A stretch of DNA of 64,000 nucleotides from Klebsiella electrica (GCF_006711645.1 NZ_CP041247.1:1-64000); one strand, 5' to 3'; positions 24,495 through 34,608 are shown, counted from the stretch's first letter. Notes: generated by a model from the letters alone, not told the origin. Translations and numbers: made by a program.

Positions 24495-26183
24495 ATGGCA
24501 AGTTCGGGCACAACAGCAGAAAAAATGCGCTTTACCGGCGCGCAGTTAGTTATTCATTTACTGGAACGCCAGGGGATCACCACCGTTGCGGGCATCCCGG
24601 GCGGCTCAATCCTTCCCATCTATGACGCATTAAGCCAAAGCACGCAGATTCGCCACGTTCTGGCGCGTCACGAGCAGGGGGCGGGTTTTATCGCTCAGGG
24701 GATGGCGCGTACTGAGGGCAAACCGGCGGTCTGTATGGCCTGTAGCGGCCCGGGTGCCACCAACCTGATCACCGCCATCGCCGATGCGCGTCTGGACTCG
24801 ATTCCGCTGGTGTGCATTACCGGCCAGGTTCCGGCATCCATGATCGGGACCGACGCGTTCCAGGAAGTCGACACCTACGGTATCTCTATCCCCATCACTA
24901 AACATAACTACCTGGTCCGCGATATTGCCGAACTGCCGCAGGTGATGAGCGACGCTTTCCGCATTGCTCAGTCCGGCCGCCCGGGCCCGGTGTGGATAGA
25001 TATTCCTAAGGATGTGCAGGCGGCGACCATCGAGCTGGAGGTGTTACCGGAGCCGGGCACGCGCACCGCGCCGCCGACATTTGACCGCGCCAGCGTCCAC
25101 GATGCGGCGACGATGATCAATGCGGCTAAACGCCCGGTACTTTATCTGGGCGGCGGGGTGATTAATGCTCCTGAGCAGGTGCGTGCGCTGGCGGAAAAAG
25201 CGAACCTGCCTACCACCATGACCCTGATGGCGCTGGGGATGCTGCCGAAGGCGCACCCGCTGTCGCTGGGCATGCTGGGGATGCACGGCGCGCGTAGCAC
25301 CAACTTTATTCTGCAGGAAGCGGATTTACTGATTGTTTTAGGCGCGCGTTTTGATGACCGGGCGATTGGTAAAACCGAGCAGTTCTGCCCGAACGCGAAA
25401 ATTATTCACGTCGATATCGACCGTTCCGAGCTGGGTAAAATCAAGCAGCCGCACGTGGCGATTCAAGGGGATGTGGCCGACGTTCTGGCGCAGCTGACGC
25501 CGCAGGTCGCCGCCCAGCCGCGCGACGAGTGGCGCCAGCTGGTGGCGGATCTGCAGCGCGAGTTCCCTTCCCCGATTCCGCAGGAGAGCGACCCGCTCAC
25601 CCATTATGGCCTGATCAACGCCGTTGCTGCCTGCGTTAACGATGAGGCGATCGTCACCACCGACGTCGGCCAGCATCAGATGTGGGTCGCCCAGGCGTAT
25701 CCGCTGAATCGCCCGCGTCAATGGCTGACTTCCGGCGGGCTGGGGACCATGGGGTTCGGTCTGCCGGCAGCGGTCGGAGCGGCGTTGGCTAATCCACAGC
25801 GTAAAGTCATCTGCTTTTCCGGCGACGGCAGCCTGATGATGAACATCCAGGAGATGGCCACCGCGGCGGAAAACCAGCTGGATGTGAAAATCATCCTGAT
25901 GAATAACGAAGCGCTGGGGCTGGTCTATCAGCAGCAGAGCCTGTTTTATCAGCAGGGGGTATTTGCCGCGACCTATCCCGGAATGATTAACTTTATGCAG
26001 ATTGCCGCCGGCTTTGGCCTGCAAACCTGCGATTTAAATCACGAAGCCGACCCGCAGGCAGCGCTGCAGGCGATCATCGATCGTCCCGGTCCGGCGCTGA
26101 TTCATGTGCGCATTGATGCGGAAGAGAAAGTCTATCCGATGGTTCCGCCGGGAGCGGCAAATACAGAAATGGTGGGGGAATAA
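24495..26183 (+). CDS. ilvB: Acetolactate synthase I large subunit
   Basis: Catalytic subunit of acetohydroxyacid synthase I, which joins pyruvate to pyruvate or 2-ketobutyrate in valine and isoleucine synthesis, using thiamine diphosphate, FAD and Mg. It has 562 residues, identical in length to E. coli IlvB. The catalytic Glu lies in VLARHEQGAGFIAQG, the TPP/Mg motif is GDGSLMMNIQEMATAAENQ...IILMNN, and the middle domain binds FAD. It starts at ATG 24495 after AAAAGGACTGGAGC and is followed three bases later by ilvN. Controlled by the ivbL attenuator. Confidence 0.98.
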   Translation: MASSGTTAEKMRFTGAQLVIHLLERQGITTVAGIPGGSILPIYDALSQSTQIRHVLARHEQGAGFIAQGMARTEGKPAVCMACSGPGATNLITAIADARLDSIPLVCITGQVPASMIGTDAFQEVDTYGISIPITKHNYLVRDIAELPQVMSDAFRIAQSGRPGPVWIDIPKDVQAATIELEVLPEPGTRTAPPTFDRASVHDAATMINAAKRPVLYLGGGVINAPEQVRALAEKANLPTTMTLMALGMLPKAHPLSLGMLGMHGARSTNFILQEADLLIVLGARFDDRAIGKTEQFCPNAKIIHVDIDRSELGKIKQPHVAIQGDVADVLAQLTPQVAAQPRDEWRQLVADLQREFPSPIPQESDPLTHYGLINAVAACVNDEAIVTTDVGQHQMWVAQAYPLNRPRQWLTSGGLGTMGFGLPAAVGAALANPQRKVICFSGDGSLMMNIQEMATAAENQLDVKIILMNNEALGLVYQQQSLFYQQGVFAATYPGMINFMQIAAGFGLQTCDLNHEADPQAALQAIIDRPGPALIHVRIDAEEKVYPMVPPGAANTEMVGE

Positions 26184-26186
26184 ACC

Positions 26187-26477
26187 ATGCAACAGCAGAC
26201 TCATGACAACGTTATTCTGGAACTCACCGTCCGCAACCATCCGGGGGTGATGACCCACGTCTGTGGCCTGTTTGCCCGCCGCGCGTTTAACGTCGAAGGC
26301 ATTCTTTGCTTGCCGATTCAGAACAGCAACCACAGCCGCATCTGGCTCCTGGTGAACGATGACCAGCGGCTGGGGCAGATGATCAGCCAGATTGAAAAAC
26401 TGGAAGACGTGGAGAAGGTGGCGCGTAACCAGTCCGATCCTTCCATGTTTAATAAAATTGCCGTCTTCTTTGAGTAA
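26187..26477 (+). CDS. ilvN: Acetolactate synthase I small (regulatory) subunit
   Basis: Regulatory subunit that activates IlvB and gives valine feedback inhibition. It is 96 residues, essentially one ACT domain ([29 protein letters not shown]), matching E. coli IlvN in size. Three bases separate it from ilvB. In E. coli uhpA follows; here a palindromic repeat and the deo genes intervene. Confidence 0.97.
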   Translation: MQQQTHDNVILELTVRNHPGVMTHVCGLFARRAFNVEGILCLPIQNSNHSRIWLLVNDDQRLGQMISQIEKLEDVEKVARNQSDPSMFNKIAVFFE

Positions 26478-26612
26478 GAGCCTGTCCCGTCAGGCGATTT
26501 GATTTGCCATCCTGGCTCTGGGCAGTGCTCCAAATCCTCACGTACTGCGTGTACGTGGCGGTTTTTGCGCTGCCCATGTCCAGACGGGCTGCAACAATCT
26601 ACGTCTGGCGGG
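26478..26612. repeat. Palindromic intergenic repeat, copy B
   Basis: The element after ilvN has the centre CACGTACTGCGTGTACG at 26539-26555, with arms CTGGGCAGTGC and GCGCTGCCC pairing across it and outer GTCCCGTCAGGC / GTCTGGCGGGA-like ends. The centre differs at one base from copy A at 2568-2584. Limits are approximate. It could act as the terminator of ilvBN. Confidence 0.7.
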
Positions 26613-26623
26613 ATGGCGCTAAG

Positions 26624-27415
26624 TTATTCGCTTTCAGAGTCCGGGGTGATGACTTTTACCGACCCGTTCCGGCAGTGCGCGGCATAGTCTGCCGGTAACG
26701 GGCGATCGCTTATCAGCACATCAAAGGCTGGCAGCGGCGCAATACTGGCAGGCGCAACATCGTCGAACAGCGCGTAGCGGGCGAGCAGGATTTTCCGCAG
26801 GCCGCGATCCATCGCTTGACGTTTGGTGGCGAGGTCGTCGGGATTAAACCAGCTGACGCCAAAATGTTCGTGAACGCCGCTGGCGGAGATAAACACTTTA
26901 CGCGGATTGAGCGAATCCAGCGCTGAAGGGTTACTGGTATCGTAGAAGGCATCGCTCTTCGCCCGATAGGTGCCTCCGCATAAGATGGCGGTGGCGTTGG
27001 GCTTTTCATTTAAGGCCATAAACACCCGATGTGAATAGCAAATACCGGTAAAGATAATGTCATCGGGGATCATATTAATGACCAGCGGCATTTCGCTGCC
27101 GTTATCAAAAAAGACCAGGTCGTTTTCGCTGACCAGGCCGGCGGCGAGGATGGCAATCGGCAGATCGTCGCGATGATGGGCTGCTTTTGTCGCCAGTGCT
27201 GGCGTGACGGAAGGCGATGAGGGTTTGTTGACCATCACCACATAGCCGCCCAGCAGCGTAAGCGGCAGCGGTTCGTCGTTTTCCTGGCTGAGATCCCGGC
27301 GAATGGTCATCACAGAGACCTCCAGCATACGCGCGGCGTCTTTAAGATGGATGCGGTCGGTTTTCTTCAGCAGTTCCATCAGGCGACGTATACGTTCTTT
27401 TTGCTTGGTCTCCAT
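26624..27415 (-). CDS. deoQ: DeoR-family repressor, DeoQ-like
   Basis: DNA-binding regulator of 263 residues with an N-terminal DeoR-type helix-turn-helix (HLKDAARMLEVSVMTIRRDLS, about 23-43) and a C-terminal sugar-phosphate-binding DeoRC domain (FFDNGSEMPLVI, YSHRVFMALNEKP, LCGGTYRAKSDAF). It resembles E. coli DeoR along its length. It is divergent from deoKPX, like deoQ of the Salmonella deoQKPX locus as I recall it, and probably represses that operon with deoxyribose-5-phosphate as inducer. The shared 335-base gap holds a perfect inverted repeat suited to an operator. Confidence 0.85.
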   Translation of the reverse strand: METKQKERIRRLMELLKKTDRIHLKDAARMLEVSVMTIRRDLSQENDEPLPLTLLGGYVVMVNKPSSPSVTPALATKAAHHRDDLPIAILAAGLVSENDLVFFDNGSEMPLVINMIPDDIIFTGICYSHRVFMALNEKPNATAILCGGTYRAKSDAFYDTSNPSALDSLNPRKVFISASGVHEHFGVSWFNPDDLATKRQAMDRGLRKILLARYALFDDVAPASIAPLPAFDVLISDRPLPADYAAHCRNGSVKVITPDSESE

Positions 27416-27750
27416 TCACACTCTCCGTAATTCATGTGGCAAATGTTCTTTTTGTAACATTTTGTCCCTGCTGAAACATTATGCATTCACATTACTATAC
27501 TGCGGCCACTGCAGAATTAAAAGCCTGATTGATCTCGTTTTTGTTAAAATAAATTCTTTATTTTCAGTTTGTTGTGTTGTTATTTTCAATGTTTGTTTTT
27601 CTTCATCTCACGATTCTTCACATTTCTCTGGTTGATAAATAAACATTAAATGATACTGCAATCGCGATCATGGTCACAAATGGTACTAAAGTAACATGAT
27701 AATGTTACGATAATATCATTGTTATGTGATTGTTTCTGAGAGGTAGTAAA
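27416..27750. other. Divergent deoQ-deoK regulatory region
   Basis: AT-rich 335-base gap without a credible gene. It contains the inverted repeat GTAACAT (27691-27697) / ATGTTAC (27702-27708), a further GTAACAT half-site at 27454-27460 beside deoQ, and a weak CRP-like site ending in TCACA at 27663-27678. A 110-codon frame at 27303-27635 overlaps deoQ and has no ribosome site; I take it as chance. Confidence 0.6.
27691..27708. promoter_or_regulatory. Candidate DeoQ operator
   Basis: GTAACAT-gata-ATGTTAC is a perfect 7-base inverted repeat 43 bases upstream of the deoK ATG. A matching half-site GTAACAT lies near deoQ at 27454-27460. Confidence 0.6.
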
Positions 27751-28671
27751 ATGGATATCGCGGTTATTGGCTCCAACATGGTGGACCTCATCACCTACAC
27801 CAACCAGATGCCGAAAGAGGGGGAAACCCTTGAGGCACCGGCATTCAAAATTGGCTGCGGCGGGAAAGGGGCCAACCAGGCCGTGGCGGCCGCTAAGCTC
27901 AATTCGAAAGTGCTGATGTTGACCAAGGTGGGAGATGATATCTTTGCGGATAACACAATTCGCAATCTTGAGTCCTGGGGCATCAATACCACCTATGTTG
28001 AGAAAGTCCCCTGCACCAGCAGCGGCGTAGCGCCGATCTTCGTGAATGCTAACTCCAGCAACAGCATTCTTATTATTAAGGGTGCCAACAAATTCCTCTC
28101 TCCTGAAGATATCGATCGTGCCGCCGAGGATTTAAAAAAATGCCAGCTGATTATTTTGCAGCTTGAGGTGCAACTGGAGACGGTTTACCACGCGATCGAA
28201 TTTGGTAAAAAGCACGGTATTGAAGTGTTATTAAATCCGGCGCCAGCTCTGCGTGAATTAGATATGTCTTATGCCTGCAAATGTGATTTCTTTGTCCCCA
28301 ATGAGACCGAGCTGGAGATATTAACCGGCCTGCCTGTAGATACTTACGATAATATTCGTATCGCCGCCCGCAGCCTCGTGGAAAAGGGCCTCAACAATAT
28401 TATTGTGACCATGGGTGAGAAAGGCGCGCTGTGGATGACGCGCACTCAGGAAGTGCATGTCCCGGCCTTTAAAGTCAGCGCGGTAGATACCAGCGGCGCA
28501 GGCGATGCCTTTATCGGTTGTTTTGCTCATTATTACGTCCAGAGCGGAGATGTTGAATCCGCCATGAAAAAAGCCGTGCTCTTTGCCGCCTTTAGCGTCA
28601 CCGGGAAAGGCACGCAATCATCTTATCCCAGTATTGAGCAGTTTAATGAATATCTGTCGTTAAACGAATAA
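27751..28671 (+). CDS. deoK: Deoxyribokinase DeoK
   Basis: PfkB/ribokinase-family sugar kinase, expected to phosphorylate 2-deoxy-D-ribose at C5, giving the substrate of DeoC aldolase. The 306 residues contain the N-terminal signature CGGKGANQAVAAAKL, PNETELEILTGL and the catalytic DTSGAGDAFIG motif with the base aspartate. A TTG at 27730 extends the frame, but ATG 27751 lies 7 bases after GAGAGGTAG and is the conserved start. Assignment as deoxyribokinase rather than ribokinase rests on sequence resemblance to Salmonella DeoK and on the neighbouring permease and DeoR-like gene. Confidence 0.87.
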   Translation: MDIAVIGSNMVDLITYTNQMPKEGETLEAPAFKIGCGGKGANQAVAAAKLNSKVLMLTKVGDDIFADNTIRNLESWGINTTYVEKVPCTSSGVAPIFVNANSSNSILIIKGANKFLSPEDIDRAAEDLKKCQLIILQLEVQLETVYHAIEFGKKHGIEVLLNPAPALRELDMSYACKCDFFVPNETELEILTGLPVDTYDNIRIAARSLVEKGLNNIIVTMGEKGALWMTRTQEVHVPAFKVSAVDTSGAGDAFIGCFAHYYVQSGDVESAMKKAVLFAAFSVTGKGTQSSYPSIEQFNEYLSLNE

Positions 28672-28698
28672 TCACCCTGCACTGTAAAAGGTAGCACT

Positions 28699-30015
28699 AT
28701 GAACGATAAAAACATCATTCAGATGCCTGACGGCTATCTGAACAAAACCCCTCTGTTCCAGTTTATTTTGTTATCATGCTTATTCCCGTTATGGGGATGT
28801 GCTGCGGCCTTAAATGATATTTTAATTACGCAGTTTAAAAGCGTATTTGCATTAAGTAACTTTGCCTCCGCACTGGTCCAGAGTGCATTTTATGGCGGTT
28901 ATTTTTTAATTGCGATTCCGGCGTCGTTAGTGATTAAAAACACCAGCTATAAAGTCGCTATTCTCACGGGGCTGACGCTGTATATCGTCGGCTGCACGCT
29001 CTTTTTCCCGGCATCGCACATGGCAACCTACACCATGTTCCTGGCCGCGATTTTCGCGATTGCCATCGGCCTGAGCTTTCTCGAGACGGCAGCGAACACC
29101 TACAGCTCGATGATTGGCCCGAAAAGCCATGCCACGCTGCGCCTGAACATCAGCCAGACTTTTTATCCGATTGGCGCGGCAGCCGGTATTTTGCTGGGTA
29201 AATATCTGGTCTTTTCCGATGGCGAAAGTCTGGAAAAACAGATGGCCGGCATGAATGCCGAGCAGATTCATAATTTTAAAGTTCTGATGCTGGAAAACAC
29301 CCTTGAGCCTTATAAGTACATGATCATGGTGCTGGTGGTGGTCATGGTGCTGTTCCTGCTGACGCGCTTCCCGACCTGTAAAGTTGCGCAGACGGCGAAC
29401 CATAAACGCCCGTCGGCGGCCGACACGCTGCGCTACCTGGCCAGCAACGCACGTTTTCGTCGCGGAATTGTCGCTCAGTTCTTGTATGTCGGTATGCAGG
29501 TCACCGTCTGGTCGTTCACCATTCGCCTTGCGCTGGAGCTGGGTGATATCAACGAGCGCGATGCCTCAACGTTTATGGTCTACAGCTTTGCCTGCTTCTT
29601 TATCGGTAAGTTTATCGCCAATATCTTAATGACCCGCTTCACGCCGGAAAAAGTGCTGATTCTCTACTCGGTTATCGGCGCGCTGTTCCTTGCGTATGTG
29701 GCGCTGGCGCCGAGCTTTAGCGCGGTCTACGTGGCGGTGCTGGTGAGCGTGCTGTTCGGACCATGCTGGGCAACTATCTATGCCGGTACGCTTGATACGG
29801 TGGATAACGAACACACCGAGATGGCCGGTGCGGTGATTGTGATGGCGATTATTGGCGCTGCCGTCGTCCCTGCGATTCAGGGCTTTGTGGCCGATATGTT
29901 CCACTCGCTGCAGGTCTCTTTCCTGGTGCCGATGCTGTGCTTCATCTACGTCGGCATCTATTTCTGGCGTGAATGCAAAGTCCGCCGTGCGCTGACTGAA
30001 GCGACGGTATCCTGA
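28699..30015 (+). CDS. deoP: Deoxyribose permease DeoP (FucP family)
   Basis: Twelve-helix sugar:proton symporter of the fucose-permease branch of the MFS, 438 residues. Motifs of the FucP group are visible: LSFLETAANTYSSMIGP and LNISQTFYPIGAAAGILLGKYL. By context it imports 2-deoxyribose. It follows deoK by 27 bases with an AAAGGTAGCACT ribosome site and is followed closely by deoX, so the three genes are one operon. Confidence 0.85.
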   Translation: MNDKNIIQMPDGYLNKTPLFQFILLSCLFPLWGCAAALNDILITQFKSVFALSNFASALVQSAFYGGYFLIAIPASLVIKNTSYKVAILTGLTLYIVGCTLFFPASHMATYTMFLAAIFAIAIGLSFLETAANTYSSMIGPKSHATLRLNISQTFYPIGAAAGILLGKYLVFSDGESLEKQMAGMNAEQIHNFKVLMLENTLEPYKYMIMVLVVVMVLFLLTRFPTCKVAQTANHKRPSAADTLRYLASNARFRRGIVAQFLYVGMQVTVWSFTIRLALELGDINERDASTFMVYSFACFFIGKFIANILMTRFTPEKVLILYSVIGALFLAYVALAPSFSAVYVAVLVSVLFGPCWATIYAGTLDTVDNEHTEMAGAVIVMAIIGAAVVPAIQGFVADMFHSLQVSFLVPMLCFIYVGIYFWRECKVRRALTEATVS

Positions 30016-30026
30016 GGAGAATGCTG

Positions 30027-31040
30027 ATGACGACACGCTTACCTTTATGGCGCCAGCTCTTTGGCGAGCAACCGCGCACGCTGCTGGCGAATGATGACTT
30101 CACGGTAACGGCTTTCCGCTACGCCAGCGGCGTAGAGGGGCTGCGGGTAGAAAACGCGCGCGGCTATCTGGTGATTCTGCCCTGGCTGGGGCAAATGATC
30201 TGGGATGCCGAGTTTGACGGCCACGATCTGACCATGCGCAATATGTTCAGCGAACCGAAGCCGGCGGCGGAGGTGGTGGCTACCTACGGCTGCTTCGCTT
30301 TCCACTCAGGACTGTTGGCGAACGGCTGTCCGTCGCCGCAGGATACCCACCCGCTGCATGGTGAAATGGCCTGCGCGGCCATGGATGAAGCCTGGCTTGA
30401 ACTGGAGGCCGACTGCCTGCGCGTGGCGGGGCGCTACGAATACGTGATGGGCTTTGGTCATCACTATGAGGCGCGGCCGACGGTGGCCTTACGGCGAGCC
30501 AGCGCGCTGTTTGATATCCAGATGACGGTGACCAATCTCGCCTCTGTCGCCATGCCGCTGCAGTACATGTGCCATATGAACTATGCCTATGTGGCGCAGG
30601 CGACCTTCAGCCAGAATATCCCGGATGAAGCGCTCTCGCTGCGCGAGTCGGTACCGGCCCATGTACAGCCGACGGAATCGTGGCTGGCGTTCAATCAGCG
30701 TCTCCTGCAAGGCGAAGCCTCGCTGACCACGTTGTGTGAGCCTCAGTATTACGATCCGGAAATCGTCTTTTTTGCCGATAAGCTGGATCGCTACACCGAT
30801 AGCCCGGAATTTCGCATGATAGCGCCGGATGGCACCACGTTTGTTACGCGGTTCTCCAGCACTGAGTTCAATTATGTTACCCGCTGGATCCTCTATAACG
30901 GCGATCAGCAGGTTGCCGCCTTCGCGCTGCCCGCCACCTGTCGGCCTGAGGGATTCCTCGCGGCTCAGCGTAATGGCAGTCTGATTTCGCTGGCGCCGCA
31001 GCAAACCCGGAGCTTCACGGTGACCACCGGTATCGCCTGA
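30027..31040 (+). CDS. deoX: DeoX, DUF4432 / aldose-epimerase-like protein
   Basis: Protein of 337 residues with a galactose-mutarotase-like fold suggested by its pattern ([65 protein letters not shown]). DeoX of the Salmonella deo operon has no proven reaction; a mutarotase role on deoxyribose is plausible. Two ATGs compete: 30021 is only two bases from GAGGA, while 30027 is eight bases away and is preferred. It is the last gene of deoKPX. Confidence 0.8.
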   Translation: MTTRLPLWRQLFGEQPRTLLANDDFTVTAFRYASGVEGLRVENARGYLVILPWLGQMIWDAEFDGHDLTMRNMFSEPKPAAEVVATYGCFAFHSGLLANGCPSPQDTHPLHGEMACAAMDEAWLELEADCLRVAGRYEYVMGFGHHYEARPTVALRRASALFDIQMTVTNLASVAMPLQYMCHMNYAYVAQATFSQNIPDEALSLRESVPAHVQPTESWLAFNQRLLQGEASLTTLCEPQYYDPEIVFFADKLDRYTDSPEFRMIAPDGTTFVTRFSSTEFNYVTRWILYNGDQQVAAFALPATCRPEGFLAAQRNGSLISLAPQQTRSFTVTTGIA

Positions 31041-31122
31041 GGCGGATAATCCTGCGCAAGGCTTGAACAACAACGTGCTTATCGTTAAGGTAAGCGCGTT
31101 TTTTAACCCGCCAGGATACGCC

Positions 31123-31716
31123 ATGACCACCATTGCCCTTATTGACGATCATCTTATCGTCCGCTCCGGATTTGCGCAGCTGCTGGGGCTGGAAGCCGAT
31201 TTCCAGGTGGTCGCTGAATTCGGTTCCGCCCGTGAAGCGTTGAGCGGACTGCCTGGGCGCGGTGTACAGGTCTGTATTTGTGATATCTCGATGCCGGATA
31301 TGTCAGGGCTTGAGCTGCTCAGCCAACTGCCGAAAGGCATGGCGACCGTCATGCTCTCCGTCCACGATAGCCCGGCGCTGGTGGAACAGGCGCTGAATGC
31401 TGGCGCCCGCGGTTTTCTCTCCAAACGCTGTAGCCCGGATGAGCTGATCGCCGCGGTCAGAACGGTGGCGGCTGGCGGCTGTTACCTGACGCCGGATATC
31501 GCCATGAAGCTGGCGGCAGGCCGCCAGGACCCGCTCACCCGCCGCGAGCGGCAGGTCGCGGAAAAGCTGGCGCAGGGGATGGCGGTGAAAGAGATCGCCG
31601 CTGAGCTGGCATTGTCGCCAAAAACCGTGCATGTGCATCGCGCGAATTTGCTGGAAAAGCTGGGCGTCAGCAACGATGTTGAGCTGGCGCGGCGTATGTT
31701 CGATAGCTGGCAATGA
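31123..31716 (+). CDS. uhpA: UhpA response regulator
   Basis: NarL/LuxR-type response regulator that activates uhpT when phosphorylated by UhpB. From ATG 31123 it has 197 residues: receiver domain 1-120 with phosphate acceptor Asp54 (CICDIS) and DNA-binding helix-turn-helix near 135-196 ([20 protein letters not shown], then [20 protein letters not shown]). The frame extends 20 codons upstream but without conservation. The stop overlaps the uhpB start (ATGA). Confidence 0.96.
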   Translation: MTTIALIDDHLIVRSGFAQLLGLEADFQVVAEFGSAREALSGLPGRGVQVCICDISMPDMSGLELLSQLPKGMATVMLSVHDSPALVEQALNAGARGFLSKRCSPDELIAAVRTVAAGGCYLTPDIAMKLAAGRQDPLTRRERQVAEKLAQGMAVKEIAAELALSPKTVHVHRANLLEKLGVSNDVELARRMFDSWQ

Positions 31717-33215
31717 GACCGTTACTCTCCCGGCTGCTTTCGGTGGCCGGCTGCTTCTGCATTTTCTCCGCCGCGTGGTTCTGCCTGTGGAGCATCAGCC
31801 TGCATCTGGTCGAACGGGCGGATCTTGCCGTTCTGCTGTTCCCCTTTGGTCTGCGGCTGGGTCTGATGCTTCAGTGCCCGCGCGGCTACTGGCCGGTGTT
31901 GCTGGGCGCTGAATGGCTGCTGATCTTCTGGCTGGCGCAGGAAGTGGCGCTGGCGCATCCGATAATATTGATGATCGGTAGCGTGCTGGCGCTGCTGCCG
32001 GTGGCGCTCATTTCGCGCTATCGTCACCAGCGCGACTGGCTCACATTGCTGCGGCAGGGTGCCGCGCTGATTGCCGCCGCGCTGCTGCAATCGCTGCCGT
32101 GGATGAGCGAAGGGAGCGACGGACTGAACGCGCTGTTGCTGACGTTAACCGGCGGCCTGACGCTGGCTCCGACCTGTCTGGTTATCTGGCACTATCTCAC
32201 CAGTACCGTCTGGCGACCGCTGGGGCCATCGCTGGTTTCACAGCCGATCAACTGGCGAGGGCGGCATCTGATCTGGTATCTGCTGCTGTTTAGCGTCAGC
32301 CTCTGGCTCCAGCTGGGACTGCCCGCCGAACTGTCGCGTTTTACCCCTTTCTGCCTGGCGCTGCCGATCATCGCACTCGCCTGGCATTACGGCTGGCAGG
32401 GGGCGCTGATCGCCGCGCTGATGAACGCTATCGCGTTAATCGCCAGCCAGACCTGGCACGATCATCCGGTGGATTTGCTGCTCTCGCTGCTGGCGCAGAG
32501 CCTGACCGGGCTGCTGTTGGGCGCCGGGATTCAGCGTCTGCGCGAACTGAACCAGTCGCTGCAAAATGAACTGGCGCGCAACCAGCGGCTGGCGGAGCGG
32601 CTACTGGAAACCGAAGAGAGCGTGCGCCGGGACGTGGCGCGCGAACTGCATGATGACATCGGCCAGACCATTACCGCGATTCGCACTCAGGCCGGGATTG
32701 TGCAGCGTCTGGCGCCGGAAAACGGCGGCGTGAAACAGAGCGGCCAGCTTATTGAACAGCTTTCGCTCGGAGTTTACGACTCGGTTCGTCGCCTGCTGGG
32801 CCGCCTGCGTCCGCGTCAGCTCGACGACCTGCCCCTTGAACAGGCGGTACGTTCGCTGATGCGCGAAATGGAGCTGGAAGATAGCGGGATGATCAGCCAT
32901 CTCGACTGGCGCATCGATGAGGCCGCCTTAAGCGAAAACCAGCGCGTGACGCTGTTTCGCGTCTGCCAGGAGGGGCTGAATAACATCGTTAAGCATGCCA
33001 ACGCCAGCGCGGTGACGCTGCAAGGCTGGCAGCAGGATGAGCGGCTGATGCTGGTACTTGAGGATGATGGCTGCGGGCTGCCGCCGGGGACCGGGCAGCA
33101 GGGCTTTGGCCTGACCGGTATGCGCGAACGGGTGACGGCGCTGGGCGGCACGCTCACTATCTCCTGTACGCACGGCACCCGGGTCTGCGTCAGCCTGCCG
33201 CGCCGTTATGTTTGA
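31713..33215 (+). CDS. uhpB: UhpB sensor histidine kinase
   Basis: Membrane histidine kinase that, with UhpC, senses external glucose-6-phosphate and phosphorylates UhpA. It is 500 residues: an MASE1-type region of about eight membrane segments (1-270), a HisKA_3 dimerisation domain with the phosphorylated His313 in [15 protein letters not shown], and an HATPase domain with [10 protein letters not shown] (N box) and EDDGCGL and [11 protein letters not shown] (G boxes). It overlaps uhpA by 4 bases. Confidence 0.96.
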   Translation: MRPLLSRLLSVAGCFCIFSAAWFCLWSISLHLVERADLAVLLFPFGLRLGLMLQCPRGYWPVLLGAEWLLIFWLAQEVALAHPIILMIGSVLALLPVALISRYRHQRDWLTLLRQGAALIAAALLQSLPWMSEGSDGLNALLLTLTGGLTLAPTCLVIWHYLTSTVWRPLGPSLVSQPINWRGRHLIWYLLLFSVSLWLQLGLPAELSRFTPFCLALPIIALAWHYGWQGALIAALMNAIALIASQTWHDHPVDLLLSLLAQSLTGLLLGAGIQRLRELNQSLQNELARNQRLAERLLETEESVRRDVARELHDDIGQTITAIRTQAGIVQRLAPENGGVKQSGQLIEQLSLGVYDSVRRLLGRLRPRQLDDLPLEQAVRSLMREMELEDSGMISHLDWRIDEAALSENQRVTLFRVCQEGLNNIVKHANASAVTLQGWQQDERLMLVLEDDGCGLPPGTGQQGFGLTGMRERVTALGGTLTISCTHGTRVCVSLPRRYV

Positions 33216-33224
33216 GGAGTGATG

Positions 33225-34553
33225 ATGCTGAGCTTTCTGAAATCCCCACCCGATGCCGATCCGATCGCCGATAAGCAGGCGCTGGATGAGCGCTACCGCT
33301 ACTGGCGGCGCCATATTCTGCTGACCATCTGGCTGGGCTATGCCCTGTTTTATTTCACGCGCAAAAGCTTTAACGCCGCGGTGCCGGAAATTCTCGCCAG
33401 CAACGTCCTGACCCGCAGCGATATTGGCCTGCTGGCGACGCTGTTTTACATCACCTACGGGCTGTCGAAGTTTTTCTCCGGCATCGTCAGCGACCGCTCC
33501 AACGCCCGCTATTTTATGGGCCTTGGACTCATTGCTACCGGGATAGTGAATATTCTGTTCGGCTTTTCCACTTCGCTATGGGCGTTTGCGCTGCTGTGGG
33601 CGCTGAACGCCTTTTTCCAGGGCTGGGGATCGCCGGTGTGCGCCCGTCTGCTGACGGCCTGGTATTCGCGTACCGAGCGCGGCGGCTGGTGGGCGCTGTG
33701 GAATACCGCGCATAACGTCGGCGGGGCGCTGATTCCGATGGTGGTCGGCGCGGCGGCGCTGCACTACGGCTGGCGAACCGGGATGATGATTGCCGGGACG
33801 CTGGCGATTCTCGCCGGGCTGTTCCTCTGCTGGCGGCTGCGCGACCGGCCGCAGGTTGTTGGGCTGCCCGCGGTGGGCGACTGGCGGCATGACGAGCTGG
33901 AGATTGCCCAGCAGCAGGAAGGGGCGGGGCTGACGCGCAAAGAGATCCTCACCAAATACGTGCTGCTGAACCCCTATATCTGGCTGCTGTCGCTGTGCTA
34001 CGTGCTGGTCTACGTGGTGCGGGCGGCGATTAACGACTGGGGCAACCTGTATATGTCGGAGACGCTGGGCGTCGACCTGGTGACCGCCAATTCGGCGGTG
34101 ACGATGTTCGAGCTGGGCGGTTTTATTGGCGCGCTGGTGGCAGGCTGGGGGTCGGATAAGCTGTTCAACGGCAACCGAGGGCCGATGAACCTGATTTTCG
34201 CCGCCGGTATTTTGCTCTCGGTCGGCAGTTTATGGCTGATGCCTTTCGCCAGCTATGTGATGCAGACCGCCTGCTTCTTTACCACCGGTTTCTTTGTGTT
34301 TGGCCCCCAGATGCTGATTGGTATGGCGGCGGCGGAGTGTTCCCACAAAGAAGCGGCGGGGGCGGCAACCGGATTTGTCGGGCTGTTTGCCTATCTCGGG
34401 GCGTCGCTTTCCGGCTGGCCGCTGGCGCAGGTCATGGAAATCTGGCACTGGAGCGGTTTTTTCGTGGTCATCGCTATTGCCGCCGGGATTTCCGCGCTGC
34501 TGCTGCTGCCGTTTTTAAACGCTCAGGCGCCGAGAACCGCTCACGAAGCGTGA
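33225..34553 (+). CDS. uhpC: UhpC, glucose-6-phosphate sensor (MFS)
   Basis: Inner-membrane receptor related to the UhpT carrier; it binds glucose-6-phosphate and controls UhpB. It is 442 residues with twelve hydrophobic segments and the organophosphate:phosphate antiporter motifs RKSFNAAVPEIL, SRTERGGWWALWNTAHNVGG and FGPQMLIGMAAAECSHKEAAG (residue groups as separate motifs). Three in-frame starts occur (GTG 33219, ATG 33222, ATG 33225); GAGGAG at 33214-33219 and the E. coli N-terminus (MLPFLK) favour 33225. Confidence 0.95.
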   Translation: MLSFLKSPPDADPIADKQALDERYRYWRRHILLTIWLGYALFYFTRKSFNAAVPEILASNVLTRSDIGLLATLFYITYGLSKFFSGIVSDRSNARYFMGLGLIATGIVNILFGFSTSLWAFALLWALNAFFQGWGSPVCARLLTAWYSRTERGGWWALWNTAHNVGGALIPMVVGAAALHYGWRTGMMIAGTLAILAGLFLCWRLRDRPQVVGLPAVGDWRHDELEIAQQQEGAGLTRKEILTKYVLLNPYIWLLSLCYVLVYVVRAAINDWGNLYMSETLGVDLVTANSAVTMFELGGFIGALVAGWGSDKLFNGNRGPMNLIFAAGILLSVGSLWLMPFASYVMQTACFFTTGFFVFGPQMLIGMAAAECSHKEAAGAATGFVGLFAYLGASLSGWPLAQVMEIWHWSGFFVVIAIAAGISALLLLPFLNAQAPRTAHEA

Positions 34554-34608
34554 CCTGTCTCTCCTTTTTACTCTGATTGGGACAAAACTAAGAAATTTTC
34601 CCGGTTCC

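Noticed and set aside
23915..24511. 198-codon minus-strand frame across istR and ivbL
   Set aside because: It covers a LexA box, istR, its terminator and the ivbL attenuator, all clearly functional on the other reading, and shows no protein similarity I recognise.
27303..27635. 110-codon frame in the deoQ-deoK gap
   Set aside because: It begins inside deoQ on the opposite strand, is unusually rich in Phe/Ser/Cys as expected of AT-rich noncoding DNA, and has no ribosome site.
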